NCBI RefSeq assembly: GCF_000711955.1
Contig: NZ_JONR01000020.1
Coordinates: 1 to 64,000, forward strand
Direction: 5' to 3'
Length of the DNA: 64,000 bases
Origin: Nevskia soli DSM 19509
Lineage (GTDB): Bacteria; Pseudomonadota; Gammaproteobacteria; Nevskiales; Nevskiaceae
The notes beneath the pieces were generated by a model. The model was not told the origin of the DNA, ran no database searches, and saw nothing but the letters and a program-made list of their open reading frames with translations. The position numbers were made by a program, and so were the translations under genes. Shown here in pieces: positions 26,595 to 35,546 of this stretch (position 1 is the stretch's first letter; every line of letters begins with the position of its first letter).

Positions 26595-27518
26595 TCAGGC
26601 CTTATGCGGCTCGACCGCGAAGTGCTGCTTCATGCCCTCGTAGAAGGCGCGGTCCTCGTCGGTCTTCGCCGGCGGCGTGACCAGCTGGATGGTGACGATC
26701 TCGTCACCCGGCGTGGCGCCCGGCAGGCCGCGGCCCTTCAGGCGCAGCTTCTTGCCGGCCTGGGTGCCCGCCGGCAGGTTCAGCTCCACCGCGCCGCCCA
26801 ACGTCGGCACCGGCACCTTGCCGCCCAGCGCCGCTTCCCAGGGCGCCACCTGCAAGGTGACCAGGATGTCGCGGCCCTCGACCTGGAATACCGCGTGCGG
26901 CGCGAACTCCAGTTCCAGCAGCAGATTGCCGCCGTTCGCGCCCTGGCCGGCAAGGCGGATGGTTTGCCCGCCGGTTACGCCCTTTGGAATGCGCACGCTG
27001 AGCGTGCGGCCGCCGACCGTGATGTTGCGGGTGGCGCCGGCAAAGGAATCCTCCAGCGCGATGGCCAGCTTGGCGCGCTGGTCTTGCGGCATGCCGCCGA
27101 AGTTTCCTTCCGCATCGTCGAAGCCGCCCGCGGCGCCGCCGAACAGGGTCGAGAAGAAATCGGAGAAATTGCCGGCGCCGGGACCGCCCGCGCCGCCGAA
27201 GCCCGCTGCGCCGCCGGGTCCCGCCCGGCGGCCGCCGGCGCGGCCGAAGCCGCCGGATTCGAAGTTCCAGCCGGGCGGCGGTGTGAAGCGCTCGCCCGCC
27301 CGCCAGTTGGCGCCGAGCTGGTCGTAAGCCTCGCGCTTCTTCGGATCGCCCAGGACGTCATTGGCCTCGTTGGCCTCCTTGAACTTGTCCTCGGCACCCT
27401 TGGCCTTGTTCTTGTCGGGGTGGTACTGCCGCGCCAGCTTGCGGTAGGCGCGCTTGATCTCGGCCGCATCGGCCGTACGCGGCACGCCGAGAATCTTGTA
27501 GTAATCCTTGTATTCCAC
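26595..27518 (-). CDS. cbpA: DnaJ-type co-chaperone, CbpA-like
   Basis: 307 residues: J domain 1-70 with HPD at 33-35, a Gly-rich linker (about 80-130) containing FSDFFSTLFGG, and two C-terminal substrate-binding beta-barrels to ~300. It lacks the Cys-rich zinc domain of DnaJ, which fits CbpA/DjlA-class J proteins. It stimulates DnaK ATPase and may bind DNA. It follows hsp20 on the same strand but is separated from it by a strong terminator, so it should have its own promoter, which was not identified. Confidence 0.9.
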   Translation of the reverse strand: MEYKDYYKILGVPRTADAAEIKRAYRKLARQYHPDKNKAKGAEDKFKEANEANDVLGDPKKREAYDQLGANWRAGERFTPPPGWNFESGGFGRAGGRRAGPGGAAGFGGAGGPGAGNFSDFFSTLFGGAAGGFDDAEGNFGGMPQDQRAKLAIALEDSFAGATRNITVGGRTLSVRIPKGVTGGQTIRLAGQGANGGNLLLELEFAPHAVFQVEGRDILVTLQVAPWEAALGGKVPVPTLGGAVELNLPAGTQAGKKLRLKGRGLPGATPGDEIVTIQLVTPPAKTDEDRAFYEGMKQHFAVEPHKA

Positions 27519-27548
27519 GGTTCGACGAATTCCAGAAAATCGGGGACG

Positions 27549-27579
27549 GAAAAGAAAACGGGGCGCCCGAAGCGCCCCG
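27549..27579 (-). terminator. intrinsic terminator after hsp20
   Basis: On the minus strand: CGGGGCGC, a five-base loop, GCGCCCCG (27579-27559) followed by GTTTTCTTTTC. This is a textbook GC stem plus T-tract and lies 85 bases after the hsp20 stop, between it and cbpA. Confidence 0.85.
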
Positions 27580-27663
27580 TTACTTTACCAACTATGCAGC
27601 CGGTTACCGACTATGCCGCCCCGGCGTCCTGCCAATCAATGAAGCCGGGGCTTGTACGCAGGC

Positions 27664-28095
27664 TTAGTGGCTGACCGTGATCTTGCGAGGCTGGGCCGCG
27701 GGACGCTTCGGGATCGCAATCTCCAGCACGCCGTTGCTGCCCTTGGCGGTGACGGATTCGCCGTCGATCGTGTCCGGCAGGCTGAAGCGGCGGAAGAAAC
27801 GGCCGTTGGCGCGCTCGATGCGGCGGGCCTCGACGCCGGCGGCTTCGACCGCCTTCTCGCGGTTGCCGCTCAGGGTCAGCACGCCTTTCTCCAGCGTCAC
27901 CTCGATGCTCTTGAGGTCCACGCCCGGCACGTCCGCATACAGCACGAACTTGTCGGCGTATTCCTCGATGTCCACCGCAGGCGTCCACTCGGCGGTGGCG
28001 CCGGTCGATGCGTCGGCGCGGTCGAAGTAGCGGTTGAATTCGTTCAGCAGTTCCCGGTGCACGGACCAGGGTTGATAGCGCAGCAGAGTCGTCAT
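27664..28095 (-). CDS. small heat-shock protein, Hsp20/alpha-crystallin family
   Basis: 143 residues; the alpha-crystallin domain spans about 38-135 (TPAVDIEEYADKFVLYADVPGV, GVLTLSGNRE, FRRFSLPDTI) with the C-terminal I-x-I/V-like tail (EIAIPKRP, PRKITVSH). A holdase that keeps denatured proteins soluble for DnaK/ClpB. It has a strong ribosome site (AAGGAG, 10-12 bases before ATG), an upstream sigma-32-type promoter (28280-28307) and a terminator behind, so it looks like a monocistronic heat-shock gene with a ~175-base leader. Confidence 0.93.
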   Translation of the reverse strand: MTTLLRYQPWSVHRELLNEFNRYFDRADASTGATAEWTPAVDIEEYADKFVLYADVPGVDLKSIEVTLEKGVLTLSGNREKAVEAAGVEARRIERANGRFFRRFSLPDTIDGESVTAKGSNGVLEIAIPKRPAAQPRKITVSH

Positions 28096-28279
28096 GTCCT
28101 AAATCTCCTTACGTTGCTTGATGATTCGGGCTCAACGCCCTCGTCAATGGAAGTTAGGGATGGTGTTTCGCGGTTCAAGAGTCTGCCCGGCCGCGGCGTG
28201 CGCCTGTAGATAAAATCACTACGCTCTCGCATCGGGCCGGGGCGAAGCGGCTCACGCGGCCAGGCAAACTTCAAGTCCA

Positions 28280-28307
28280 ATATGGGGTGTTCGCGCCGCC
28301 AATCAAG
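28280..28307 (-). promoter_or_regulatory. sigma-32 heat-shock promoter for hsp20
   Basis: Minus strand: CTTGATT (28307-28301), 13-base spacer, CCCCATAT (28287-28280), very close to the RpoH consensus (CTTGAAA, 13-14 bases, CCCCATnT). It is the only such pair found in the window and points at hsp20, leaving a 5' leader of about 175 bases. Confidence 0.7.
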
Positions 28308-28427
28308 AGGTGAACCAAGAGGCGGACGGGATGAGACCGGCAGCGTCCAAGGCACGCCGCGGCACGATAGGCTGGTGCGTTCTCGCCGCAACGCCCCTGG
28401 CGAAGCCGGGGCATGCGGTGAAGGAGC
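28308..28427. other. non-coding spacer behind the PilB-like gene
   Basis: Together with the hsp20 leader this makes a 332-base gap (28096-28427). Besides the sigma-32 promoter it contains one stem (GCCCC.GGC / GCC.GGGGC, about 28392-28411) lacking a T-tract. No small gene is supported. Confidence 0.45.
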
Positions 28428-30230
28428 CTAGGCCGCCGGTTCCAGCCCGGCAGCGCCCAGCACTTCCTCCACGCTGGTCAGGCCTTCGACGATCTTCCTG
28501 CATCCGGCCAGCCGCAGCGGCGTCATGCCTTCACGCACCGCATGCTCGCGCAGCACCGCGCCGTCGGTCTGTTCGTGGATCTGCTTCTTCAGCGTGTGGC
28601 TCAGCGGCATGATCTCGTAGATGCCGACGCGGCCGAGGTAGCCGGTCTCGCGGCACTCGAGGCAGCCGATCGGCTCGTACGCGGTTTCCGGCCGCGGCAT
28701 CGGCGCGCCGCCGGTGATGTCGAACCAGCGGTCGGCGTCCAGTTCCACCGCGTGCTTGCAGTGCGGGCACAGGCGCCGTACCAGGCGCTGCGCCACCACG
28801 CCGATCACCACCGCCTTGATCATGAAGCTCGGCACACCCAGGTCGAGCAGGCGCGTCACCGCGGATGGCGCGTCGTTGGTGTGCAGGGTGGAGAGCACCA
28901 GGTGTCCGGTGAGCGCGGCCTGTACCGCGACTTCGGCCGTCTCCAGGTCGCGGATTTCGCCGACCATGATGATGTCCGGATCCTGGCGCATCAGCGCGCG
29001 GATGCCGTCGGCGAAGTCGAGATCGATATTGCCCTGCACCTGCATCTGGTTGAAGGCCGGATCGACCATTTCGATCGGATCCTCGATGGTGCAGACGTTG
29101 ACCTGCGGTGTGGCCAGCTGCCGCAGCGAGGAATACAGCGTGGTGGTCTTGCCCGAGCCGGTGGGGCCGGTGACCAGCACGATGCCATGCGGCCGCGTGA
29201 TCATCTCCTGCCAGATGCGCGCCTCGTCGACCGAGAAGCCGAGCTGGCTGAAGTCGCGTTGCAGCACCTCGGGATCGAAGATGCGCAGCACCAGCTTTTC
29301 GCCGAAGGCGGTGGGCAGGCTCGCCGCGCGCAATTCGACTTCCTTGCCCTCGGGCGAGCGCGTCTTGATGCGGCCGTCCTGCGGCCGGCGTTTTTCCGCC
29401 ACGTCCATGCGCGCGATGATCTTGATGCGGCTGGTCACCGCCGTCATCACCGTCGCCGGGATCTGGTAGACCTCGTGCAGCACGCCGTCGATGCGGAAGC
29501 GCACCTTGCCGTGCTCGCGGCGCGGCTCCAGGTGGATGTCGCTGGCGCGCGAGTCGAAGGCGTATTGCAGCAGCCAGTCGACGATGTTGATCACATGCTG
29601 GTCGTTGGCGTCGAGCTTGCCGCTGCGGCCCAGCTCGACCAGCTGCTCCAGCGTGCGGGTGTTGCCGAAACTGCCGAATTTGGCGCGCTCCTCGCTGCTG
29701 GCCTTGACCGACTTGGCCAGCGCGTAGAACTCCACCAGGTAGCGCTCGATATCGAGCGGATTGGCCAGCACGCGCTTGATGCGCAGCTTGAGCACGCTGC
29801 CCAGGTCGCGCTCCCATTCGCGCAGCCAGGGCTCGGCGGTGGCGATCACCACTTCCTCGTGCGTCACCTTCACCGGCAGGATCTTGAGGCGCGCGGCATA
29901 GGCGTACGACACCACGGTGGTGACCTTGCCCACCTCGATCGACAGCGGATCGATGCGCAGGTAGGGCAGGCCGGTCCTGCCGGCCAGGTACTGCACCAGC
30001 GCCTCCAGGGTCAGGCGCTTGCCCGGCTGCCTGGCATTGTCCAGTTCACACTCGGCCACCCGCTGCAGCGGATGGCGGTATTCGCGCCATTCGCCGGCCC
30101 GGGCACGCAGGGCGCGCGCCTGTTCCGGCAGGATCATGCCGTCGCCGACGAGGTAGTCCAGCACCTCGGCGAGGTCGATGGCGTGATCGCGGATCTTGTC
30201 GTTCTGGGTTTGCGGGACGGCCTGATTCAT
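28428..30230 (-). CDS. GspE/PilB family secretion or pilus ATPase
   Basis: 600 residues. The N-terminal MshEN/GspE_N-like region (about 20-200) is followed by the AAA-type motor: Walker A GPTGSGKT near 357, the Asp box, Walker B and His box (TLHTND), then a zinc site CPHC near 488 and CLEC near 521. It powers extension of a type IV pilus-like or type II secretion filament at the inner membrane. It stands alone, without pilC/pilD neighbours, so it may be a second PilB-like or orphan assembly ATPase. Confidence 0.88.
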   Translation of the reverse strand: MNQAVPQTQNDKIRDHAIDLAEVLDYLVGDGMILPEQARALRARAGEWREYRHPLQRVAECELDNARQPGKRLTLEALVQYLAGRTGLPYLRIDPLSIEVGKVTTVVSYAYAARLKILPVKVTHEEVVIATAEPWLREWERDLGSVLKLRIKRVLANPLDIERYLVEFYALAKSVKASSEERAKFGSFGNTRTLEQLVELGRSGKLDANDQHVINIVDWLLQYAFDSRASDIHLEPRREHGKVRFRIDGVLHEVYQIPATVMTAVTSRIKIIARMDVAEKRRPQDGRIKTRSPEGKEVELRAASLPTAFGEKLVLRIFDPEVLQRDFSQLGFSVDEARIWQEMITRPHGIVLVTGPTGSGKTTTLYSSLRQLATPQVNVCTIEDPIEMVDPAFNQMQVQGNIDLDFADGIRALMRQDPDIIMVGEIRDLETAEVAVQAALTGHLVLSTLHTNDAPSAVTRLLDLGVPSFMIKAVVIGVVAQRLVRRLCPHCKHAVELDADRWFDITGGAPMPRPETAYEPIGCLECRETGYLGRVGIYEIMPLSHTLKKQIHEQTDGAVLREHAVREGMTPLRLAGCRKIVEGLTSVEEVLGAAGLEPAA

Positions 30231-30403
30231 GGCGCTAACTTATCACCAAATTCCACCGGGCCTTCCCTCCGGCCGGTTCACAGAGGCGAGCCAGGGGAGT
30301 AGACTCGGCCAAATTAAACGTGCGTTCAAGGATTCAAAAAGGAGTATCCGGGTTGCCGGTGCCCCTGGGCTTGGGCGGAAATGAAATCGGCAGGAGGAGC
30401 GCG

Positions 30404-30538
30404 GTGAATACATACGATTTCGTCATTGTGGGCGGTGGGCGACCTGGCGCCGTTGGGCGAGGGGCCCCGAAGGGGATCGCCCCGGCGACGGGGATGCGAA
30501 CCACCTGCGCTGCTCATTGCATGTGGAGACTGTCATGA
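30404..30538 (+). pseudogene. vestigial GMC oxidoreductase N-terminus
   Basis: A 44-codon frame with an excellent ribosome site (AGGAGGA) and a GTG start. The first 12 residues, MNTYDFVIVGGG, copy the FAD-binding start of the GMC gene that follows (RSYDFLIVGGG), but then the frame runs into GC-rich sequence with a GGGGCCCC/GGGGatcGCCCC hairpin region and stops, overlapping the ATG of the intact gene (ATGA). It looks like the remnant of a duplicated or interrupted start, still able to couple translation. Confidence 0.5.
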
Positions 30539-32226
30539 GTGGAGATCGCAGCTACGATTTCCTGATCGTTGGCGGCGGTTCCGCTGGCTGCGTGCTGGCC
30601 AACCGTCTCTCCGCCAGCGGCAAGTGGCAGGTGCTGCTGCTCGAAGCCGGCCCGGCGGACAGCAGCCCGTTCATCCACATGCCCACCGGCATCATCCCGG
30701 TGATCCGCAGCAACGTGCTGAACTGGAAGTTCTGGACCACGCCGCAGCAGAGTTGCGGCGGCCGCCCGATGTTCTGGCCGCGCGGCCGCACCCTCGGCGG
30801 CAGTTCCTCCATCAATGCCATGTGCTACATCCGCGGCCATGCCTGGGATTACGACCATTGGGCCAGCCTGGGCAACGAGGGCTGGTCCTACAAGGACGTG
30901 CTGCCCTATTTCCGCAAGATGGAGAATTTCGAGGCCATCGACAAGGTCCCTGGCGGGCGCGAGTTCCACGGCAGCGGCGGTCCGCTCAACGTGGCCGAGC
31001 ACCGTTTCGTCAACCCGCTGATGACAGCCTTCGTAGAGGCCGGCCAGCAAGCCGGTTACAAGAAGACCGCCGACTTCAACGGTGCGCAGCAGGAAGGCAT
31101 CGGCTACTACCACGTGATGCAGAAGGACGGCGAGCGCTGCAGCAATGCGCGCGGCTTCCTCACGCCGGTCCTGGACCGGCCCAACCTCAAGGTGATCACC
31201 GGCGCCCATGCGGCGCGCGTGCTGTTCGAAGGCAAGCGCGCGGTCGGTGTGCGCTATCTCCAGAACGGCCGCTACGCCGAGGCGATGGCGCGCAAGGAAG
31301 TGATTCTCAGCGCCGGCGCCATCGGCTCGCCGCAGTTGCTGCTGCTGTCGGGTGTGGGCCCGCGCGCGCAGATCGAGCAACACGGCATCCAGGCGGTGCA
31401 TGAACTGCCCGGCGTGGGCGAGAACCTGCAGGATCACCTCGACATCCACGTCACCTGGGAAGAGAAGACCCGCCACGGCATCAGCCTGCACTGGACCTCG
31501 TTGTGGCGCTCGCTGAAAAGCCTGTTCCAGTACCTCACCGGGCGGCGCGGCGAACTCACCAGCAACCTAGCCCAGGCCGGCGGCTTCGTGAAGAGCGATC
31601 CCGCGCAGGCCATCCCGGACCTGCAATGGCACCTGGTGCCCTTCGTCTATTCCAATCACGGCCAGGATCTTACGCCGCTGTTCAAGTATTACGCCTTCAC
31701 CCTGATGACCTGCTTCCTGCGCCCGGAAAGCCGCGGCACCGTGCGGCTGGCCAGCAGCGATCCGCTGGCGCCGCCAGTGATCGACGCCAATTACCTCGCC
31801 ACGCCGCGCGACATGGACGCCCTGGTCAAGGGCGTCAGGCTGGCGCGCCAGGTGCTGGAACAGCCGGCCTTCGCCCCGCACCGCCTGCAGGAAATGGAGC
31901 CGGGCGCGGCGGTGCAGAGCGACGAGCAGATCCGCGAGTTCATCCGCCGCCGCGCGGAGACCGTCTACCACCCGGTCGGCACCTGCAAGATGGGCAGCGA
32001 CGGCATGGCGGTGGTCGATCCGCGCCTGCGCGTGCATGGCCTCGCCGGCCTGCGCGTGGTCGATGCCTCGGTCATGCCGACCCTGATCGGCGGCAACACC
32101 AATGCGCCCACCACCATGATTGCCGAGCGTGCGGCGGACCTCATCCTGCAGGATGCGGCCCTCGGCGTCGGCATGCCAGACTATGCGCCGGTGCCGGCCG
32201 CGGCCGACGCCATGGTGGAAAAGTAG
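30535..32226 (+). CDS. GMC-family FAD oxidoreductase (choline/alcohol dehydrogenase-like)
   Basis: 563 residues, the usual length for bacterial alcohol/choline dehydrogenases. The FAD Rossmann motif is YDFLIVGGGSAGCVLANRLS at about 7-26; the GMC signatures are RGRTLGGSSSINAM and SAGAIGSPQLLLLSGVGP, and the catalytic His/Asn pair lies in VYHPVGTCKMG near 479 and GGNTNAP near 522. It oxidises an alcohol to an aldehyde, as in alkane or polyol use; the substrate is unknown. ATG 30535 has GGAG 7 bases upstream; an alternative TTG at 30517 is less likely. Confidence 0.92.
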   Translation: MSGDRSYDFLIVGGGSAGCVLANRLSASGKWQVLLLEAGPADSSPFIHMPTGIIPVIRSNVLNWKFWTTPQQSCGGRPMFWPRGRTLGGSSSINAMCYIRGHAWDYDHWASLGNEGWSYKDVLPYFRKMENFEAIDKVPGGREFHGSGGPLNVAEHRFVNPLMTAFVEAGQQAGYKKTADFNGAQQEGIGYYHVMQKDGERCSNARGFLTPVLDRPNLKVITGAHAARVLFEGKRAVGVRYLQNGRYAEAMARKEVILSAGAIGSPQLLLLSGVGPRAQIEQHGIQAVHELPGVGENLQDHLDIHVTWEEKTRHGISLHWTSLWRSLKSLFQYLTGRRGELTSNLAQAGGFVKSDPAQAIPDLQWHLVPFVYSNHGQDLTPLFKYYAFTLMTCFLRPESRGTVRLASSDPLAPPVIDANYLATPRDMDALVKGVRLARQVLEQPAFAPHRLQEMEPGAAVQSDEQIREFIRRRAETVYHPVGTCKMGSDGMAVVDPRLRVHGLAGLRVVDASVMPTLIGGNTNAPTTMIAERAADLILQDAALGVGMPDYAPVPAAADAMVEK

Positions 32227-32243
32227 TCGCTCACGGGGGAAGC

Positions 32244-32759
32244 ATGTCGGTTTCAAAAGGATTGCCGCGCTTCGCCGCGGCACTGTCGGCGTGCCTGTTC
32301 GCCGGCTGCGGTTCGCTGCCGGAGGTGCTGCAGGGCAGCTCGTCGATCGAGGTGGCCGAGGTGCGCCGCCTGCTCAATTGCAACAGCGACGGGCCGCAGA
32401 CGCGCCTGTCCCTTCTGGCCGATCGCGAGGCGGTGCGGGCCTGGCAGGGCAGCCACAACGTCGATCTGGTCGGGGTCGATCCCCTGCCGGAGGCGGGCGC
32501 CTATGCGCTGGTGGAGATGGGCGTGCACATGAGCGCCGGCTACGGCCTGGCGATCAGCCGCCGCGCCCAGATCAGCGGGCTCACCATCACCCTCAGCGCC
32601 AGCCTGCTGAGCCCGGACGCGGGCGAAGCGGCCGCGCAGATGCTTACCAGTCCCTGCGTGCTGGTGGCGCTGCCCCACGGGACTTACCGTGCCGCGGAAC
32701 TGCGCGATCCGGCGGGCAATCTGCTGGCGCGGGCGGACGCGGCAACGCCGGTGCAGTAA
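32244..32759 (+). CDS. predicted lipoprotein with PrcB-C-like domain
   Basis: 171 residues. A type II signal peptide ends at the lipobox LFAGC (Cys ~23), so it is probably anchored in the outer membrane. The C-terminal half (ALVEMGVHMSAGYGLAISRR ... TLSASLLSPDAG ... SPCVLVALPHG) resembles the PrcB_C domain found in protease-complex or envelope proteins; this match is tentative. GGGGGAAGC precedes ATG 32244. It follows the GMC gene by 17 bases and may be co-transcribed with it. Confidence 0.7.
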   Translation: MSVSKGLPRFAAALSACLFAGCGSLPEVLQGSSSIEVAEVRRLLNCNSDGPQTRLSLLADREAVRAWQGSHNVDLVGVDPLPEAGAYALVEMGVHMSAGYGLAISRRAQISGLTITLSASLLSPDAGEAAAQMLTSPCVLVALPHGTYRAAELRDPAGNLLARADAATPVQ

Positions 32760-32798
32760 GCTTATCGCCTGTTCCGCCGACGTTCCGGGGTCTCCTTC

Positions 32799-33293
32799 GT
32801 GGTAAAGAATCTGCTGCTGTCTTTTGCACTCGCCGCGTCCCTCGCGGCCGCGCCCGCCGGCTGGGCCGCCGCCTCTTCCGGCGACGCCGTGCCGGGCCCG
32901 GTCAGCGTGGTCGATGCCTTCCACGCGGCGCTCAAGGCCAACGACCCCGCCACCGCGCTCAAGATGCTCTCGGTCAGCGTCAGCATCTTCGAACAGGGCT
33001 TCGTCGACCAGACGCGCGCCGACTATGCCGGGGCGCATATCGCCGCCGATGCCGCCTTCGCCAGCAACGATCTCCAGATCCTGGAGCGGCGCATCATCTG
33101 GCTCGGCGACAACGCCGCCTGTGTCATCTCCAAAACCCATACCCAGGGTAATTTCCAGGGGCACCCGATCGACCTGGTCGGCACCGAGACCATGGTGCTG
33201 CAGCGCAGCGGCAACAGCTGGACCATCGAGCACATCCACTGGTCGGCCCATCCGGGTGAAGGCGAAGCCAAGCCAGCTGCAGACAAGCACTAA
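32799..33293 (+). CDS. exported NTF2/SnoaL-like protein
   Basis: 164 residues: signal peptide (KNLLLSFALAASLAAAPAGWAA) followed by a SnoaL/DUF4440-like alpha+beta domain (VVDAFHAALKANDPATALKMLS, then VLQRSGNSWTIEHIHWSAH). Such domains bind small ligands or form dimer modules without a fixed activity; this one is periplasmic. Start GTG 32799 follows a GGGG at 8-9 bases. It may be part of a run of same-strand genes from the GMC oxidoreductase to the M50 protease. Confidence 0.75.
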   Translation: MVKNLLLSFALAASLAAAPAGWAAASSGDAVPGPVSVVDAFHAALKANDPATALKMLSVSVSIFEQGFVDQTRADYAGAHIAADAAFASNDLQILERRIIWLGDNAACVISKTHTQGNFQGHPIDLVGTETMVLQRSGNSWTIEHIHWSAHPGEGEAKPAADKH

Positions 33294-33313
33294 ATAAACA
33301 CAAAGAGGGGCCC

Positions 33314-34219
33314 ATGCTGCACTTCCTGCCTGCGCCGCTGCTCGGCACCATCATGCTGCTGCTGCTTTGCCTCAACACCCTGTTCTGGGTGGTGCCGGTC
33401 TACATCACCACCCTGGTCAAGCTGCTCTCGCCCAGGGGACGCGCACGCGACACCGTCTCGCGCTGGGTTGCCTGGGGCGCGCAGAACTGGGCCAGCGTCA
33501 ACGTCTGGCTTACCAACCACCTGTTGCGCATCCGCTGGGATGTGCGCGGCGTGGACAAGCTGGATCCCAAGGGGCAGTACCTGGTCTGCTCCAACCACCA
33601 GAGCTGGAACGACATCTTCGTGCTGATGTGGGCCTTCGACCGGCGCGCGCCGTTCTTCAAGTTCTTCATCAAGCAGCAGCTGATCTGGGTGCCGTTCCTG
33701 GGCCTGGCCTGGTGGGGCCTCGATTACCCCTTCATGAAGCGCTATTCCCCGGCCAAGCTGGCCAGGCACCCGGAGCTGCGCGGCAAGGATCTGGAAACCA
33801 CCCGCGCCGCCTGCGAGCACTACCGCAACGTGCCGGTGACCATCCTCAACTTCCTCGAAGGCACGCGCTTCACCAAGGCCAAGCACGACCAGCAGGGTTC
33901 GCCTTACCGCTTCCTGCTCAAGCCCAAGGCCGGCGGCATGGCGCTGAGCCTGTCGGCGCTGGGCGAGAAGATCAACTCCCTGCTCGACGTCACCATCGTT
34001 TACCCCGAGGGCGCCCGCGGCTTCTGGGACTTCATGGCCGGCCGCGTGCACCGCATCGTCGTCGAAGTGCGCAAGCTGACCATCCCGCAGGAATTCTATT
34101 CCGGCAGCTACGAGGACGACCCCGACTACCGCAAGCGCTTCCAGGACTGGATTGCGCAACTGTGGGCGGAGAAGGACCAGCGCATCAGTCAGTTGCTGAC
34201 GGAAGCGCGTACGACCTGA
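33314..34219 (+). CDS. PlsC-type 1-acyl-glycerol-3-phosphate acyltransferase (YihG-like)
   Basis: 301 residues; an N-terminal membrane anchor (LLGTIMLLLLCLNTLFWVV) and the acyltransferase box NHQSWND (the H-x4-D active site) near 94, with FLEGTRF (the E-G-T-R phosphate/acceptor site) near 182. The layout WLTNHLLRIRWDVRG...GWDYPF matches YihG/YihG-like lysophosphatidate acyltransferases acting at the inner membrane. The same-strand neighbour downstream is an M50 protease. Confidence 0.9.
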   Translation: MLHFLPAPLLGTIMLLLLCLNTLFWVVPVYITTLVKLLSPRGRARDTVSRWVAWGAQNWASVNVWLTNHLLRIRWDVRGVDKLDPKGQYLVCSNHQSWNDIFVLMWAFDRRAPFFKFFIKQQLIWVPFLGLAWWGLDYPFMKRYSPAKLARHPELRGKDLETTRAACEHYRNVPVTILNFLEGTRFTKAKHDQQGSPYRFLLKPKAGGMALSLSALGEKINSLLDVTIVYPEGARGFWDFMAGRVHRIVVEVRKLTIPQEFYSGSYEDDPDYRKRFQDWIAQLWAEKDQRISQLLTEARTT

Positions 34220-34245
34220 GCCACGCGTAGCCGGATTCCCCAACC

Positions 34246-34962
34246 ATGATCAGCGCGTTATTGCTGCTGCTGAAAGGCGCCAAGTTCGGCAAGGTGGCGC
34301 TGACCGCAGGCACCATGCTGTTGTCGGTAGTGGTGTACTCGTTCATCTTCGGCTGGCCTTACGCCGTCGGGTTCGTCCTGCTGATCCTGTTTCACGAGCT
34401 GGGGCATTACGTCGCGGCACGCATGCGCGGGCTGGATGTCGGCGCGCCGACCTTCATTCCGTTTGTCGGCGCCTGGATCCAGCTCAAGCAGATGCCGCAT
34501 GATGCCGAGACGGAGGCCTATGTCGGCATCGCCGGGCCGCTGGCGGGCACGGCCGCTTCGGTTGCCTGCTATTTCGCGGCGCGGGAAACCGGCAGCGGGC
34601 TGCTGCTGGCGCTGGCCTATGCCGGCTGCATGATCAACCTGTTCAATTTGATTCCGGTGTCGCCGTTGGACGGCGGGCGCATCACGGCGGTGATCTCGCC
34701 GCGCATCTGGCTGTTCGGCGTGCCGGTGCTGGTGGTGCTGTTCATCCTGCATCCCAGCCCGATGTACCTGCTCATCGCCATTCTCGCCTGGCCCAAGCTG
34801 CGGCAGGCCTGGAGCGGCACGCCGCAGGAGAACGCCGCCTACTACGACGTGCCGGTGCAGGTGCGCATCAACTACGGCATCTGCTATCTCGGCTTGGTCG
34901 CCTTCCTCGGCGCCATGACCTATTCCCTGCATCAGGGGCTGGCGCTGACTTACGGCCGCTGA
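34246..34962 (+). CDS. site-2 protease-like M50 membrane metalloprotease
   Basis: 238 residues with about six membrane spans. The zinc site HELGH is in span 2 near residue 49 and the third ligand region NLIPVSPLDGGR is near 135-142, both as in S2P-group enzymes. It lacks the PDZ domains of RseP, so it is the short class and not the RpoE protease; possibly regulatory or of unknown substrate. Its 3' end overlaps the convergent acpH gene by 13 bases. Confidence 0.88.
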   Translation: MISALLLLLKGAKFGKVALTAGTMLLSVVVYSFIFGWPYAVGFVLLILFHELGHYVAARMRGLDVGAPTFIPFVGAWIQLKQMPHDAETEAYVGIAGPLAGTAASVACYFAARETGSGLLLALAYAGCMINLFNLIPVSPLDGGRITAVISPRIWLFGVPVLVVLFILHPSPMYLLIAILAWPKLRQAWSGTPQENAAYYDVPVQVRINYGICYLGLVAFLGAMTYSLHQGLALTYGR

Positions 34963-35546
34963 GCGGGTTCCTTGGCGAATTCCAGGGCGGCGAGACGCAG
35001 GTCGGCGAGCAGTTGCGGCAGCATCGCCTGCACCTGCGGCAGATGCTCGCGCCAGTCCTGGCCGGCCTCGATCAGGCCTTCCGGCTTTTTCATCCACATG
35101 GCAGTGCGCCTGATGGCGCGGTCGATGCCGCTTTCACCGGCATAGGACAGCAGCAGTCGACGGAAGCGCCAGGCCGAGGGCACAGACTTCCCCGCCAAGT
35201 CAAAACCTTCGCGTTCGGCCGCCAATGCGTCTGCCGCTCGTCGCGAGAAATTGGCTAGGCTCTCTTCGCTGTAACGCGGCCAGTCCAGTGCCAGGCAGTG
35301 GTCGTGGACGATGTCCAGCACGATGCCGGCATAGCGCCGGGCGCCGGGTGCATAGCGGCTGCGCGCGGCGATCACCAGCGGGTGGCTGTCGGTGACCACG
35401 TCGATGCGGCGGTGCAGGGCGATCGAGCGTTCCAGTTCCGGTGGAAAGCGACCGTCCAGGCGGCCGCGCACCATGTCCCCGAGAATCGCGCCCGGCAGCG
35501 GCAGCCCCGCCTGTTCGCTCAACCACAGGTGCGCCAGGTAATTCAT
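34950..35546 (-). CDS. acpH: acyl carrier protein phosphodiesterase
   Basis: 198 residues matching AcpH, which removes the 4'-phosphopantetheine arm from holo-ACP. The family start MNYLAHLWLS and the metal-binding IALHRRIDVVTDSHP and DIVHDHCLALDW are present. The ATG at 35546 overlaps the stop of the upstream MFS gene (ATGA), so they are co-translated; the much longer upstream frame is an artefact. Its stop lies 13 bases inside the convergent M50 gene. Confidence 0.9.
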   Translation of the reverse strand: MNYLAHLWLSEQAGLPLPGAILGDMVRGRLDGRFPPELERSIALHRRIDVVTDSHPLVIAARSRYAPGARRYAGIVLDIVHDHCLALDWPRYSEESLANFSRRAADALAAEREGFDLAGKSVPSAWRFRRLLLSYAGESGIDRAIRRTAMWMKKPEGLIEAGQDWREHLPQVQAMLPQLLADLRLAALEFAKEPAQRP

